Below, in pieces: positions 1-10,650 of a stretch of DNA of 23,122 nt (the stretch's first letter is position 1; every line of letters starts with the position of its first letter). The notes beneath the pieces are model-generated. The model did no database searches and was not told where the DNA came from. It saw only the letters and a program-made list of their open reading frames with translations. The stretch comes from Larix sibirica (Eukaryota > Streptophyta > Pinopsida > Pinales > Pinaceae): the NCBI GenBank assembly GCA_004151065.3, contig NWUY0300007642.1, forward strand, positions 76,189 through 99,310. Reading direction: 5' to 3'. The translations under genes and the position numbers were made by a program.

Positions 1-1205
1 GCAAAATCTCGCAGGTTATGGTCCTGCTACCAGCTGAATTTTTATTCTCTTAAGGAGAATGGGGTTAGAAAAACTCAACAAAAATATTACCTATGTTATC
101 CTAAAGTCAAACTAAATCTAATGTTTAATTTCTAAGTCTAAATTATCCTAAATCTTCTTTCTTAATGAAAGTCTCTTGTTTTGGATTTTGCTTTAACTTT
201 ATGACTAAAGACACTGTTTCAAATCTAACTAAAATCTATCTAATAGTTGCTAAAACAAAACCTGAACATTTAAGCTAAACTAACTATCCCATCTCAGCTG
301 AGAGCAAGTTTGACTAATTAAATCAACTATCAATTAACAAAAAGATAATAAAGTGACATAAATAATATAATTCCAGATAAAGAAATTTATCGGAATTATA
401 ATCATCAATAAATACTATGTTGATAAAATTTACAGAAACAGAAAGACAAAATAAGAAACTATTTTGCTATTTTCTGCAGTGTAATTGTTAATAAATAATC
501 GATATTCAATATTAATATTTGAGTGTAAAATAAATCAACTTGTTAATCAATACACCTACAAAAACATAGATGAAATTGCATAATAAGCTTATGAATATTA
601 TGTTGTATAATCAGAATCCTTAACAGAAACTTAAGGAAATAATTCATATAGCATCTGCATCAAATATAAAACATTGAGTGATCAAAGTACTTTATAAAAT
701 ATTGAAACAACTACAGCAAAGCATAATTGTATTCAAGTTAAGTCTGAGAAAATAAAATATTGAAACAAGTATATATATATATATATATCAAAATTAGCAA
801 AACATAGTTATACCAGTTCTGAACAAAAGCTCTTCAACATCCAGAAAGGAAAAATCCAACAGGATCGAAACAACTAGTCAAGTGTTATCTCAATATCAAA
901 TTTCTTCTATAATACCTTCATCCCCTAATACAGTGAGTCTTCATAGTTTTTATAAAGAAAGCTAATAACTCATCTGAGTTTTCTATGCAACAACTTATTC
1001 TAAAAATAAACATTTGATTCCTGATAGCTGTTACATAATAAAGACAAAAATCCCTATCATCATTATGTTACATACGAACTTCTTCAAAGAAAGGCACCTG
1101 GCAGGCATGATCATCTTTTGAGACACACCTGTAACAATCAGTTATGAATATATTAATTTCTCATTACAAATTATGATAACAGGAAACAAAATAAAATAAA
1201 TTACA
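1..1205. other. AT-rich stretch without a supportable gene
   Basis: I see no long reading frame, RNA gene or recognisable element here. The composition is strongly A/T-rich. There is a short (AT)n microsatellite at 770-788. A 17-bp direct repeat (ATAAAATATTGAAACAA) lies at 694-710 and 752-768. This could be intron or decayed repeat DNA. Confidence 0.6.
770..788. repeat. (TA)n microsatellite
   Basis: An uninterrupted run of alternating T and A, about nine dinucleotides long, in non-coding AT-rich DNA. Confidence 0.9.
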
Positions 1206-1242
1206 AGCATGCCTACAGAATATTCGATTCTGTAGGTATGCT
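1206..1242. repeat. Inverted repeat, 16-bp arms, 5-nt spacer
   Basis: The left arm at 1206-1221 (AGCATGCCTACAGAAT) pairs with the right arm at 1227-1242 with one mismatch, which would be G-U in RNA. The spacer is ATTCG. The right arm also begins the first unit of the direct duplication next to it. The function is unknown; it may mark the edge of a decayed element. Confidence 0.75.
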
Positions 1243-1323
1243 AATTAAATCATAGTATTTACCTGTCAAAAGAAGATTATGTAGGTATGCTAATTAAATC
1301 ATAGTATTTACCTGTCAAAAGAA
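1231..1323. repeat. 44-bp direct duplication, period 49
   Basis: Positions 1231-1274 and 1280-1323 are identical over 44 bp (both begin TGTAGGTATGCTAATTAAAT) and are separated by five bases. Perfect identity in an otherwise decayed region suggests a recent local slippage or duplication. It ends close to where the gag-like remnant to the right becomes unreadable. Confidence 0.9.
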
Positions 1324-1339
1324 ACATATACCAGCGTAA

Positions 1340-2068
1340 CCGAAAAACAGAGTAGGTATCAATTTTGGATTTGCAATTTAATTGCCCTTCTTGTTTCAGA
1401 AAGTCTAACTTTAAGTTTTAGAATCTCAAGCTTTTGTTGTTCTACTTGCTCAAGCAAATGCTGATTGGTGATCCTCACAGATTTCTTAGCCTCCTTATAT
1501 CTATTTTTCTTCAAACTCATTATTTTCCATCATTGCATCCATTCTAACAATTCTTTCTTGAACGTTTTANAGGATTTACTCTCACTATTCAAGCACTCTA
1601 AAACTTCAATTGATCCATCACTCTTCTGCACTAAGCTTGAAAATGATGTATTCTCATAACCTTGAGAACCAAAAGGAGGGAATATGGACTATGTAAGGGT
1701 GTCCTGTAAATCGGAAACAACCTCCTCCACTTTCTCTTTTGTGGCTACTGCCTCAAACACCACACAATCCTAAAATTGTTGGTGCTTCAAGTTGTTTTCT
1801 CCACCTGATAGTTCCTAGTTACCCAACAAATCCCCTTTGTAGTTCAACATTGAATCAGGGATAGTTAATACCGACACAACCACACTTGTTCCTCCTTCAT
1901 GTTGGTAGGTGCATACGTATGGTGTTGTTGCTTCTATTATCTTGGTTTTGTTTTGTCCATTCGATTGCACATTTCATCTATCCTTTCCTTTAATTCCTCA
2001 ACAATTTCGTCGGTCTTTCGCTTTGATTCCTCAAGAATGGTGATCATTTCCTCCAAAATTGAGTCCAT
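1340..2068 (-). pseudogene. Degraded gag-like ORF of an LTR retroelement
   Basis: Reading leftward from the primer-site relic, an ATG at 2068 opens a 43-residue helical, acidic segment beginning MDSILEEMITILEESKR. It stops at 1937-1939. Further left, one frame can be followed through several stops to about 1340 and across the 'n' at 1570. It ends in a heptad-like segment that includes HLLEQVEQQKLEILKLKVRL, so two coiled-coil blocks are visible. The position just inside the LTR and primer site is where gag normally lies. I see no zinc knuckle, protease or polymerase. The stops are mostly TAA or TAG with one TGA. It is a non-functional relic; calling it gag rests on position and coiled-coil character, not on a recognised motif. 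Confidence 0.55.
1570..1570. other. Single undetermined base (n)
   Basis: One 'n' lies inside the gag-like relic. Unlike the joints at 10650 and 17752 it is not flanked by a duplication, and counting it as one base keeps the reading frame on both sides. It may be an ambiguous call, or a contig joint whose gap size is arbitrary. Confidence 0.7.
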
Positions 2069-2130
2069 GGCAGATGCATACAGGCTAAATTTTTACTGGG
2101 TTGGTAAAAAATAAGAGAAGAACCATTCCA

Positions 2131-2143
2131 ACTTTGATACTAA
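2131..2143 (-). promoter_or_regulatory. Primer-binding-site relic (tRNA-Met type)
   Basis: On the minus strand the sequence directly after the LTR end reads TTAGTATCAAAGT. Plant LTR retroelements commonly use a site resembling TGGTATCAGAGC, complementary to initiator tRNA-Met. The two G-to-A differences from that pattern fit cytosine deamination on the other strand. The position right beside the terminal CA of the LTR supports the call. Confidence 0.6.
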
Positions 2144-2428
2144 TGTAAAGTAGAACCATGTTCTTGTACTATGTTATATCCACTAATCCATGGTTAGATA
2201 GATGTGTGTGTGTGTGTTTATTGAATAGATACGATGATCGATGATAATATTACAAAGAATGCAAAACCTTTATATAGGTTCTTTAGTACCTCTTCGTATG
2301 AAAGGGTATGTCTTTTATTTAAATAGTAATAACCCCCTCCACTTATTTTAATCTATTATTATATTAAATTTTATACTTCTTATTTTATTATTATTATTAT
2401 TATTATAACCTAAACAATGTTTGTTACA
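2144..2428 (-). mobile_element. Long terminal repeat, 285 bp, minus orientation
   Basis: In minus orientation the segment starts TGTAACA and ends CTTTACA, so it has the canonical TG...CA ends and a 5-bp terminal inverted repeat (TGTAA/TTACA). A TATA box (CCTATATAAAGG) lies at 2267-2278 and an AATAAA signal at 2217-2222, in the order expected for U3-R-U5. A (TG)n tract at 2203-2216 and an ATT-rich tract near 2385-2407 lie within it. The primer-site relic abuts its inner end, which makes it the 5' LTR of an element extending leftward. I did not find the partner LTR in the first 1.3 kb, so the element is truncated, runs off the window, or its other LTR is too decayed to see. Confidence 0.65.
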
Positions 2429-2438
2429 TTAGGTAAGT

Positions 2439-2490
2439 AAGAGATTAAATTACTTGAGTCTTTATTATTGCTTCTAAACATTTCCTACCT
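2439..2490 (+). repeat. 52-bp fragment homologous to the pseudogene at 15.76 kb
   Basis: This segment matches 15757-15808 (and 18360-18411) at 48 of 52 positions by eye. It covers the part of the plus-strand pseudogene that reads QEIELLESLLFLL there and QEIKLLESLLLLL here. It begins about 10 bp outside the LTR edge at 2428, so the LTR element may have landed inside another copy of that family. Confidence 0.7.
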
Positions 2491-3790
2491 AAAAATGGTC
2501 ACCAAGATGCTTGCTTTGTCCTTTTGTAACTTCAACCTTTGCTCGTATATACTATTGTGATGTTATATGCTTGAATAGAGTTGTATGAATATTACTTCAA
2601 TTTTTGAATTCCGAGTACAACTTCGTGATGGAATATTAATGAATCCTAAATCCCATGCATGGTATTTTTATGCATGTTTCTTGTCCATGTTGCAAGATGT
2701 ATTGAAGAATTTCCTTAATATGTAACATGTTAAATGGACAAACTATGTTTCCTTCTTCTTAACATTGCATATTGTTTTGAATCTCTGTATAGAATGTATG
2801 CAACCAAATTGCTTGCTTGGAAAATTTTAATACCATGAAGGAATAACCTTGACACTGATCTCGATAGCTTTTAACATAACCTCGATCTTGAAAATGAGAG
2901 TTTTTCTTTGTAGAGTGGATAGTATACTTTTTCTCCTTTTGAGTTGGTAAATATGGAATTTTTCGCTTCATTGTACACTACATATTGAAGCTTTGTTTGT
3001 ATTCAACCAACCTTGTTTTTGCAGGCCTATGGAAGAATATATCTATAAATAATAGAGGTCTATTATGTGCTATAATCTAGTGTCTTAAAGGCCGAATTTT
3101 GATGGATATTTTTTTATATTTAGTCCCTTATGCATGTGAATGACCATGACAGGCCACAAACTGCATTTGGATGCTTCTTCTCCTCCTCCCTTGTAGACCA
3201 CTTTCTGTGATACTATGTACTTGAATACTAACCTTTTCTAGATATAATTTGTTTTAATTGATTTCATTTTCACTTAGCCACTTGTGTTGATTCTTGGGAA
3301 GAAGAAGACTTTATAATATCTTTGAAAAGATCATGGAGAGTGTAAATGTGTAGAAGCTGGAATTGATTTGCCTCTCTTGCATTATTTGATCACTTAATGA
3401 AGAATACATGCAACTAAAGTTGAGAGCTAGTTGGTCATCCTCGCAAATGTTGAGAAGAGTAAAACTAACTATTTTGGAAATTTTGAGCTTCATACCTATT
3501 TTTAGGCCTTGATTTCGTCTTTGAGTGTCCTTTTTTTCCAACCATCCTCATGTTTTTTGTTTAATTATTGTAATATCTTTCAATTTAATCGTGATTGTAA
3601 TCTCCATATAGGCATGCGCCATTCACTTAGTTTTATTTCAAATCTCATATCACAACATACATTCGATAAGTAGTATACCTAGAAATGTAGAAATCTGCAG
3701 TGTTGGAAACACAAACTTATGTAGAAAGTTGTAGAATGAAATGTGGATATAGAGAATCCTGTAGAGGTAGAATGTAGGCCATCAAGAGGA
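2491..3790. other. No gene seen
   Basis: AT-rich sequence with only short chance reading frames. The first bases after 2490 may continue the 15.76-kb family in diverged form. I recognise no RNA gene, LTR or conserved protein motif. Confidence 0.55.
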
Positions 3791-3980
3791 AATATCTGAT
3801 CCTGTAGAAATCCAGGCACACACACTCCTACATAAATTTGGGTGCAGACACTCCTATAGGTCCTTGTAGAAATCTGGGAAGGCAGACTCTTGTAGCTTTT
3901 TGTGGAAATTTGAGAAGGCATATTCATGTTGGTTCCTATAGAAATATGGGTATGTAGGTTCTTGTAGGTATATATGGACA
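3790..3980. repeat. Minisatellite, 36-bp unit
   Basis: Three complete 36-bp units lie at 3852-3887, 3888-3923 and 3924-3959, with diverged or shortened units on both sides. Each unit has the pattern TCTTGTAGGTTCCTGTAGAAAT followed by a GGGAAGGCA-like stretch, with substitutions. Because 36 is a multiple of three, every frame carries a 12-residue repeat; on the minus strand one frame reads KLQESAFPDFYK after NQHEYAFSNFHK. Frames on both strands look equally repetitive and none has gene context, so I treat it as non-coding tandem repeat DNA, perhaps the relic of a repetitive protein. Confidence 0.7.
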
Positions 3981-6900
3981 GTTTGGTTGTTTATAAGAAT
4001 GGGAATATTCAAGAGGATATCTTGTGAAAGATAAATGATGTATGGATCAAATGGATGGTATAAAAATGTAGATGATGATAGTTGAGTGGAATGAATGAAG
4101 TGGAAATGTAGATGTAGAGGTGATTTGATGGTAGTAAACACAAACACAAATGTAAAGTAACTATGATAAGGTTGATGTACCTTTAGATGGAGGTTGATCC
4201 TTCCTTTTATTATTGTAATGCATAATTTGAAGAAGAGTAGCAACTCTAAGATGAATGTTGCATTGTCTTGTTATGGTTTGTTGAACTATATTCTAAAGAC
4301 AGTTGATTTGCAATATTGATTGATGAGTTGAAACATTAAAAGACTTATCCTTTTGATCCTTGGACGATTTGGAACACTACACAAATGAGTTTTTTATGCA
4401 TGAGAGGATATGGAACTTTTCTAACATTACCTTGGATCAACATTGAATAGTCCCAAGTGAATAGATCTTGTATTCTTGTGCTGGGCATATATACGTAAGC
4501 ATTTCAAATGTTATTCTTTGTTGAAGATGGAGTACCAAATGTTTGAATATTGTTGATGAATCTTAGTTTTTTCTGATGGTTTTTGATCCTACATCAGGTT
4601 TATGATGCTTTCAATGTGTCTAATCAAATAACAATGTTGATTATGCCTATGATACTATTAATAAAAATGCAAAGTAAACTTGAGAAAAGTTGCTATGTAT
4701 TGTATTTCTTGGAGATTGGAATGGATTCTACACCATGAAAATTTAAAATATAGTAAACTTTTGATTGTATGGTGAGATCCCTTGAGATTGAATGGACTGA
4801 TCATTGTCCGCTTTTTGTTTTTTCCCTTTTTCTAGAGCACAATTCCATTGTTGGTTTTCAGTAGTGCTTTGTCTTATGGTGCATCAGAGAGGTTTTCACT
4901 GCGAGGGTTAAGATTCGTCAACGAACTTGGTTTTCAAATCAATATTTGTTCTATGATGCATTGGGAGAGTTTTTCATCATATATATTTTTGGTTGGTTTT
5001 TTCCTATTTTTCTAAGATGGTCTTTGATTATTTTGCATTGGAGGTAAGGGTTTCCTTATTCACTTCAACCGTGGTAATCCTCTTCATGAGATTCTTGGAT
5101 AAGGAACTTGTTCTACAAAACCAATCATTGTTATTTCTTGCATTTATCAATCCTTCAATACTTTACCTTTTTCATTGAAACTCATATAATCATTTCGTAG
5201 TTAAGTTAATCTCGTTGACCACTTGGTGATCTACAAAAAAACTAGTGCTTGTTTTAAATACATGGTGAGATTATGGCAGAAGAGAGATATTAAGACTTTT
5301 TTATTTGAATAAACATAAAAAATGATCACAAACAATGCATATAAAACATATATGGAAAGGATTCATGATAGTTTTCATTTTAATATGTTGAGGAGTGGTG
5401 GCTAGCCTAGACTATTTAGCAATGGTTTTGATGATAACTTTTTTCACCCCATGTTGGATTGAGGAGATTTAAAATTAATATTGAATTATATTTATAGGGA
5501 AATATTTGTTATAAATAGGTTTTAAAATGCACTTTGAGTTGATATGTAAAATATTCTAAGAAATAGTCCACATGCAAAATTGTAACAGTGCAGATTTTAG
5601 GACAAATAATCACTATTTTGGGCACAACTTTTTCATATAGAGTTGAAATGGAGAAGTTCAAATTGGATTGGAAACTAGACTCAGAGGGACATATGTCATA
5701 AAAACAATTTTTGAAAATTATTCCATTTGGCCCCTCAAAATATGATTGCACCAACTATGTTTTTAAAGGTTTTGGCCTATTTTTTTCAAAAATATTCAAA
5801 GTGTGGTTCATGATAGCTTAGACACCTCCATGGATTCGCCATCTCGGTTTTTTTGGTCGGCTATGATGATTTATTATTTTTTTTGTATAGGGTGACATGA
5901 AATTATAATGTTGAGGATGTGGCAAGAGGTCTTTTGGGAAGGAAAATGATTCATTATTTCACCCAAAAGTAATTGAAATGCATAGGATGTTAGAAGACAC
6001 AACTAGAGGTAATTGATGTAGCTATTATGACCTTCTATGGATGATGAAATCTAATTTGATACTCATCTCCTCTACTCTTAGAGTTGGTGAGGTTGCCTCC
6101 TCTTCTTTTGGATTATTTGTATCTCACCCTGTATTGGTTTTAAAAAACTAGTTTGCAAGAGATATATAGATTATTGATATATGCATTTAAAAATTACCAA
6201 AAAAAACTATGCAAAGGCATGTGAAAGGTTGTATGTCACCTTCAAACATGATTGCATATGTAGTCTATAACCCTAACTAATAAATTTCATACCAATCGAG
6301 TTTCAACACCTCCTCAGCAACAAGGCCAAAAAATGATGAGCCAAGGTATTATAATAGTATTCACGCAATGTTATGGAATCATAAGGAATCCTTAAAGATA
6401 CCACCATTGAATTTTGGATGAGGTATTCCATTGATGCATGAATTTGTTCATTCCCCAAGTCACACTTAAGCTATCAAGATGGGAGAGTAATGCTTTAGAG
6501 GTGCTATGCACTATATGTGCAACCACAAGGTATTCACCTTCTCAAATGTATCATATGAATGATATGCAACTAACTAAATCTAGTCTACACTAGCAAGGAA
6601 AATTCCCAACTTTTATAATTCATCCCCCTTGACTCCTCATCCATTAATTGCATTCATGATCTTCACTCTTAACTCCCTTGACAACGTGCAAGGGCAAAGA
6701 GAGATATAGGCTCATTGTTCTTAGGTGAAGAGTTAGGTTAATGTAGCAATGAAACTATGATCCTAAGGCTACTACAAGATCATTCAATTCTTACAACCAT
6801 TAGCAATCATAGGGTTTCCATTCAACATACTTAAAAATAATGAACATTGTATAGTAAAAGTAGTAAAATAAATACAAAAAAGTAAAGGAATGTTGGATAT

Positions 6901-7906
6901 TAAAGTACATGAATGGAAGGAAATAAACAATATGAAATTGAATGGAAATGCGAAACAAAAATTACAATCATTAAATGAAAAATAAAATAAAAACCATTTA
7001 ATCTATGGGTAAATGGAATTGAACCTCCATTTAAACTTTGGAGTAGGCCCAGACCTCAAAGCAAGCAATGGGGTGAATCCCTTAGAAAAAAAACACAAGT
7101 TATAACAAGAAATCAACTTGAAAAATCTGTGTTATTTGCGAAAACGAATTTACATTGTTCCAATGAAGGGAAAAATGAAATCTAAATTGTGCTAGCTTTT
7201 TCATGAGAGATCATGTTAGTCCCAGAGGCATACTAGGTTGAAAGTAATACATGCCTAGGCATGATAGGGCTCAACTTTTAAATATCCTAGAGCTATATCT
7301 CAGAGAATTTATGCTATTAATTTGAGTTTTCTTGAAAACAGCTACAAATGGAACATTATGAACTGGTTGTAACAAATAACATCATCTTAGAGGAATTTTA
7401 CAGAGCATTACAGTGCTTTGAAAATGAGTGATTATGTATTTAGCAGATGGAAACAATTGAAAATGTCAGAGGTGTCTGAAGGACAATTCTTTGATATTTA
7501 ATGATAGAACAACGTACTGAGCTTTAACTAAATAATTCAATAGATATGACAGAATATAAATGTCTCACAAATTTGTATGGATTTATTGGCAGCATACCAT
7601 GTACAAAAACTATAAGAGATGAATCTTCAAATACAACTAGCATGTATACACATTCTCGAGATTGACCAGAGGTCATAAAGATATGAAATATCTACTAACA
7701 TCTTCAACATTCAACAATATATGAATTCACAACACACGTAGGGTTAATAATTGATGCTCAAAGCTTTGTATTATATCATGAGACAGTTACATAGACTGGA
7801 AAAATATGGTAAAACATAGAGGAATACAATCTACAAAGGAAGAAACTTCTTTGTAATTGCTCTACAATCTTAATCTAAAAAATTCTATTACATGTACATG
7901 GAGTTC
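3980..7906. other. Long AT-rich stretch, no gene seen
   Basis: Almost 4 kb with only short, low-complexity reading frames and no motif I recognise. Around 4790-5180 there is a hydrophobic plus-strand frame, and around 5500-5760 a minus-strand one, but neither has homology I recognise nor a gene-like setting. The segment 7740-7906 lies just downstream of the minus-strand pseudogene and may hold its 3' untranslated region. Confidence 0.5.
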
Positions 7907-10649
7907 ATCGACTCAACAATTCCCTATAGAACTTCTACAAGAATTTCCAACCTTTATACTTGAGTCCGACGAGATTTTTATAGCCTTCTAACTTGTAATG
8001 GGATTCTATTTTTCTCCAATTGTTTTGTAACCATATTTTAAATTTGTCCCTTTCACTTTAATTTTTACTTCTTCCTAGCATGATTTTTACTTTTATCCCC
8101 TCTTGCTCGAGATTTTCTTTTTTCCCATTTCCCATTGATTATGTTTGTCCTCTCATATAAACACTTAGTCTCATAGATGGCCATCCACCTGGATGAGTCC
8201 TTGTCTATCCTAATGGCCTGATAGCTTCTTGTCCCATCATTTGGTGCATCCTTTGTAGATTTACCTGCCCTCCTGGTGGCATGAATGCTAAAGGGGTAGG
8301 CTGATTGGAAGGTTGTCTTGAAGTTCATGTTGATGATTGAATTATTGATTGTTCTTGAGGTGGCAAGGCCAATTTGTGGTACTGGACTATTGATTTACAC
8401 TATTTCCCTATAGGGTATATATGGGCCTTTAAATCCTCCAGTGATATCTCTGCATTGGTAGTATTTTCATATGAAATTGGCCCTAATCTCTTCACAAAGT
8501 TCTTTAATGCGAACCAAATTTCAAAAACATTTTTTAGACTATCCACATCCTGCTGCCCCCTGAATTCTCCTTCCACAATATCATCTTGAATTATTTCATT
8601 CCTCTTTTGAGTCAGCTGATTTTTATAGTCTTCTTTGGGATACACCTCTCCATTTCCATCCCATGGAGATGGTAATCCAAGCTTTAAAACTTCTTTGAAC
8701 AACCCTTTAAAAGCATTAATTTCCTTAGTTAATTGCTTTATATTATCTTGCATCCTTCTCAAATAGGTTTGTTTTATCACCATCATCCTGGATATCTTTA
8801 TCAACTGAGTCATGTTTTCAATCTGAAGTTTTGCTAGCTACTTCTTGGTTCTATTGTTCAAATAATCAATAACCTGATTAGCCTGCTTTGGCATTTCCCC
8901 TAGTTTATTTTTAATTGACTTGGACTCTTCTTAAGTTGTCGTGGCCATTTCCAATTCATCTTGTATAACTTCAAAATAGTCCCATTTATTTATCAACAAT
9001 TGAGTTATCCTATCCCAGAGTGTTTGATTTTCCCTTCTCAGGATTTTCTCTCCCTGGACATCTACTTGCAACTTTGTAATTTGACTCTTTAGTTCATTTA
9101 TCTTGGATTCTAAGTCAGTTATGTCATCTTCGTGTTTACTAACTTGACCTTACAACTCTAAAATTATTTCATCTTTTTTATTTACCTCATCTTCCAGGTC
9201 TTTGATTTTATTGTCTATATCATCTGGTTTTTTAGGTGACTCATGAACTATCTTCTGCACTGGAGCATCCTCATCCATTAGATCAATCACTACTTACTCC
9301 ACAACCTGCTTCTGGGACTCTTGTTCCATTGATGCCATCTCTTCCAATGGTTGAATATCTTCCTGTGCTTTAGGGGATTCTATTTGAGAGGCCTGTTCAA
9401 TTGACATATTGGTGTTTTGCAACTTTAGAGAAGTTATTTTCCACTAAATCTTATCTATTTGTTCCCCCTCTCCTCTACCATACTTTTATATTGCATCATA
9501 CTTGCATATATTTTCTCTTTTTCTGCTTGAACTCAACAGTATGAACTGGTTCTGTGGTAGGAATCTTTAATTGCTTCTTCAAGTGGGATATTTCAATGTC
9601 CTTCTTTTGAATTAATGATTTAACATGAGTTTCATCTAAAGGTTTGGCCTCGAGGGCTATGAATTTTTCCTCAAGCTCATTAATTGTGACTTGTTTATCT
9701 TGAGTGGTTCACTTCTCAGCCTTCTAGAGTTGTTCAGATATCTCTAAATATGTTCTTAACTTTCTATCTTCTTTGACTAATTTTACAACTTAAGAGCAAA
9801 TCATGTTACTTGCATGCTTTTAAAAATCCACTTTATCAAGCTTCCCAAATTTCTTAAAGTCTACTATGTGTTCATCAATACTCCATTCACTTAAATTCGA
9901 AGGCTTTGGCACCTTTGGTTCTACAATTGAGAATATAAAAGTATCTTCCTCATGATCAGCCACTGTGAAAATTATTTTCTCAGTTAATGGTATTTGCTTC
10001 CTAGTCTCATTTATCAATTTCATACTTCTCTCTCTAATTCCCTTGTACCTTGATTGTAGATATGTTTTGGTTGGTACTGGGCTACCTAAAGGGGATGCTT
10101 GCAACCCTTGTGGAATTGTGAAATCCAGATATGGGTAGTGAGTGTACCTAATTTTGGGCACCTTTGAGCATATTGATGGATGTACTATTAGTGCTGCCAG
10201 CTCTCTTGGGATCTCCTCATATTCATCTCCCTCTACCATTGCTTGGTTTCCCCCCTCAACTTTTGTTATGGATTTCTTTGACTGGGGGCCTTGATTGGGA
10301 CCATCTATTTCCATATCAGTTTGGAGCTCCTCTTATCCTCTTTCCTGACCTGCCAATTGTTCTGTAGCATCTTGCTCTTCTAATATCTTTTGAATCTCTT
10401 GGAATTCCTCCCAACTTTCTTTATTAGCGATCCTTTCCCAATCTGGTCTAGGTTGACATATGTAAGCAGAATTCTTGTTTGCTAATATTTGATTGGATAT
10501 AACTTTGTGAGGATCATATGCTCCCTTTTATTCCTTTTCAAGGTTTAATTAGCTTAAGAAGCGTTCCATATACTGCAATGCATTCAAACCTCTTATTTGA
10601 AATGACCCCACTTCTTTAGGAAAGAGGAAGTTTTGTGCTATCTGAAATG
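7907..10649. repeat. Direct repeat 1, left copy (probable assembly duplicate)
   Basis: The 2743-bp segment beginning ATCGACTCAACAATTCCC and ending TGCTATCTGAAATG recurs at 10651-13386, with only the 'n' at 10650 between them. The copies differ by several dozen substitutions, one 6-bp length difference near 7976 against 10718, and one base in a G run. The joint at a lone 'n' suggests two unmerged overlapping contig ends, probably two haplotypes. Confidence 0.9.
8058..10649 (-). pseudogene. Left copy of the large unrecognised coiled-coil pseudogene (3' part)
   Basis: This is the same reading as the C-terminal two-thirds of the pseudogene at 10796-14506, and it lacks the N-terminal part because the copy ends at the 'n'. 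Two clean blocks stand out: 9820-10314, beginning MEIDGPNQGPQSKKS, and 8400-8813, beginning MTQLIKISRMMVIKQ. A Q/P-rich tail runs to a stop at 8058-8060. Relative to the other copy it keeps a five-G run at 10284-10288, which preserves frame, and a CAG (Gln) where the other copy has TAG at 11120-11122. It has its own TAA at 10333-10335 where the other copy has GAA. Most other stops are shared, so the family was already dead before the copies diverged. Probably an allele of the right copy rather than a separate locus. Confidence 0.6.
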
Positions 10650-10650
10650 N
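10650..10650. other. Contig joint (single n) at a duplication boundary
   Basis: The lone 'n' falls exactly between the end of the left copy and the start of the right copy of direct repeat 1. Some scaffolders write one 'n' where the estimated gap is negative, meaning the contigs should overlap. That fits this position better than a real tandem duplication. Confidence 0.8.

Noticed and set aside
1068-1131. Possible small terminal exon on the minus strand (TTACAG acceptor, then CVSKDDHACQVPFFEEVRM and a stop)
   Set aside because: Only 19 residues, no family I can name and no neighbouring exon; one acceptor-like site in AT-rich DNA is not enough.
4993-5178. Hydrophobic 61-residue plus-strand frame, possible small membrane protein
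   Set aside because: T-rich DNA readily gives F/L-rich frames; no family, promoter or conserved context.
8065-8328. 87-codon minus-strand frame starting MNFKTTFQSAYPF
   Set aside because: It overlaps, in another frame, the Q/P-rich tail of the large pseudogene, which fits the flanking coding frame better.
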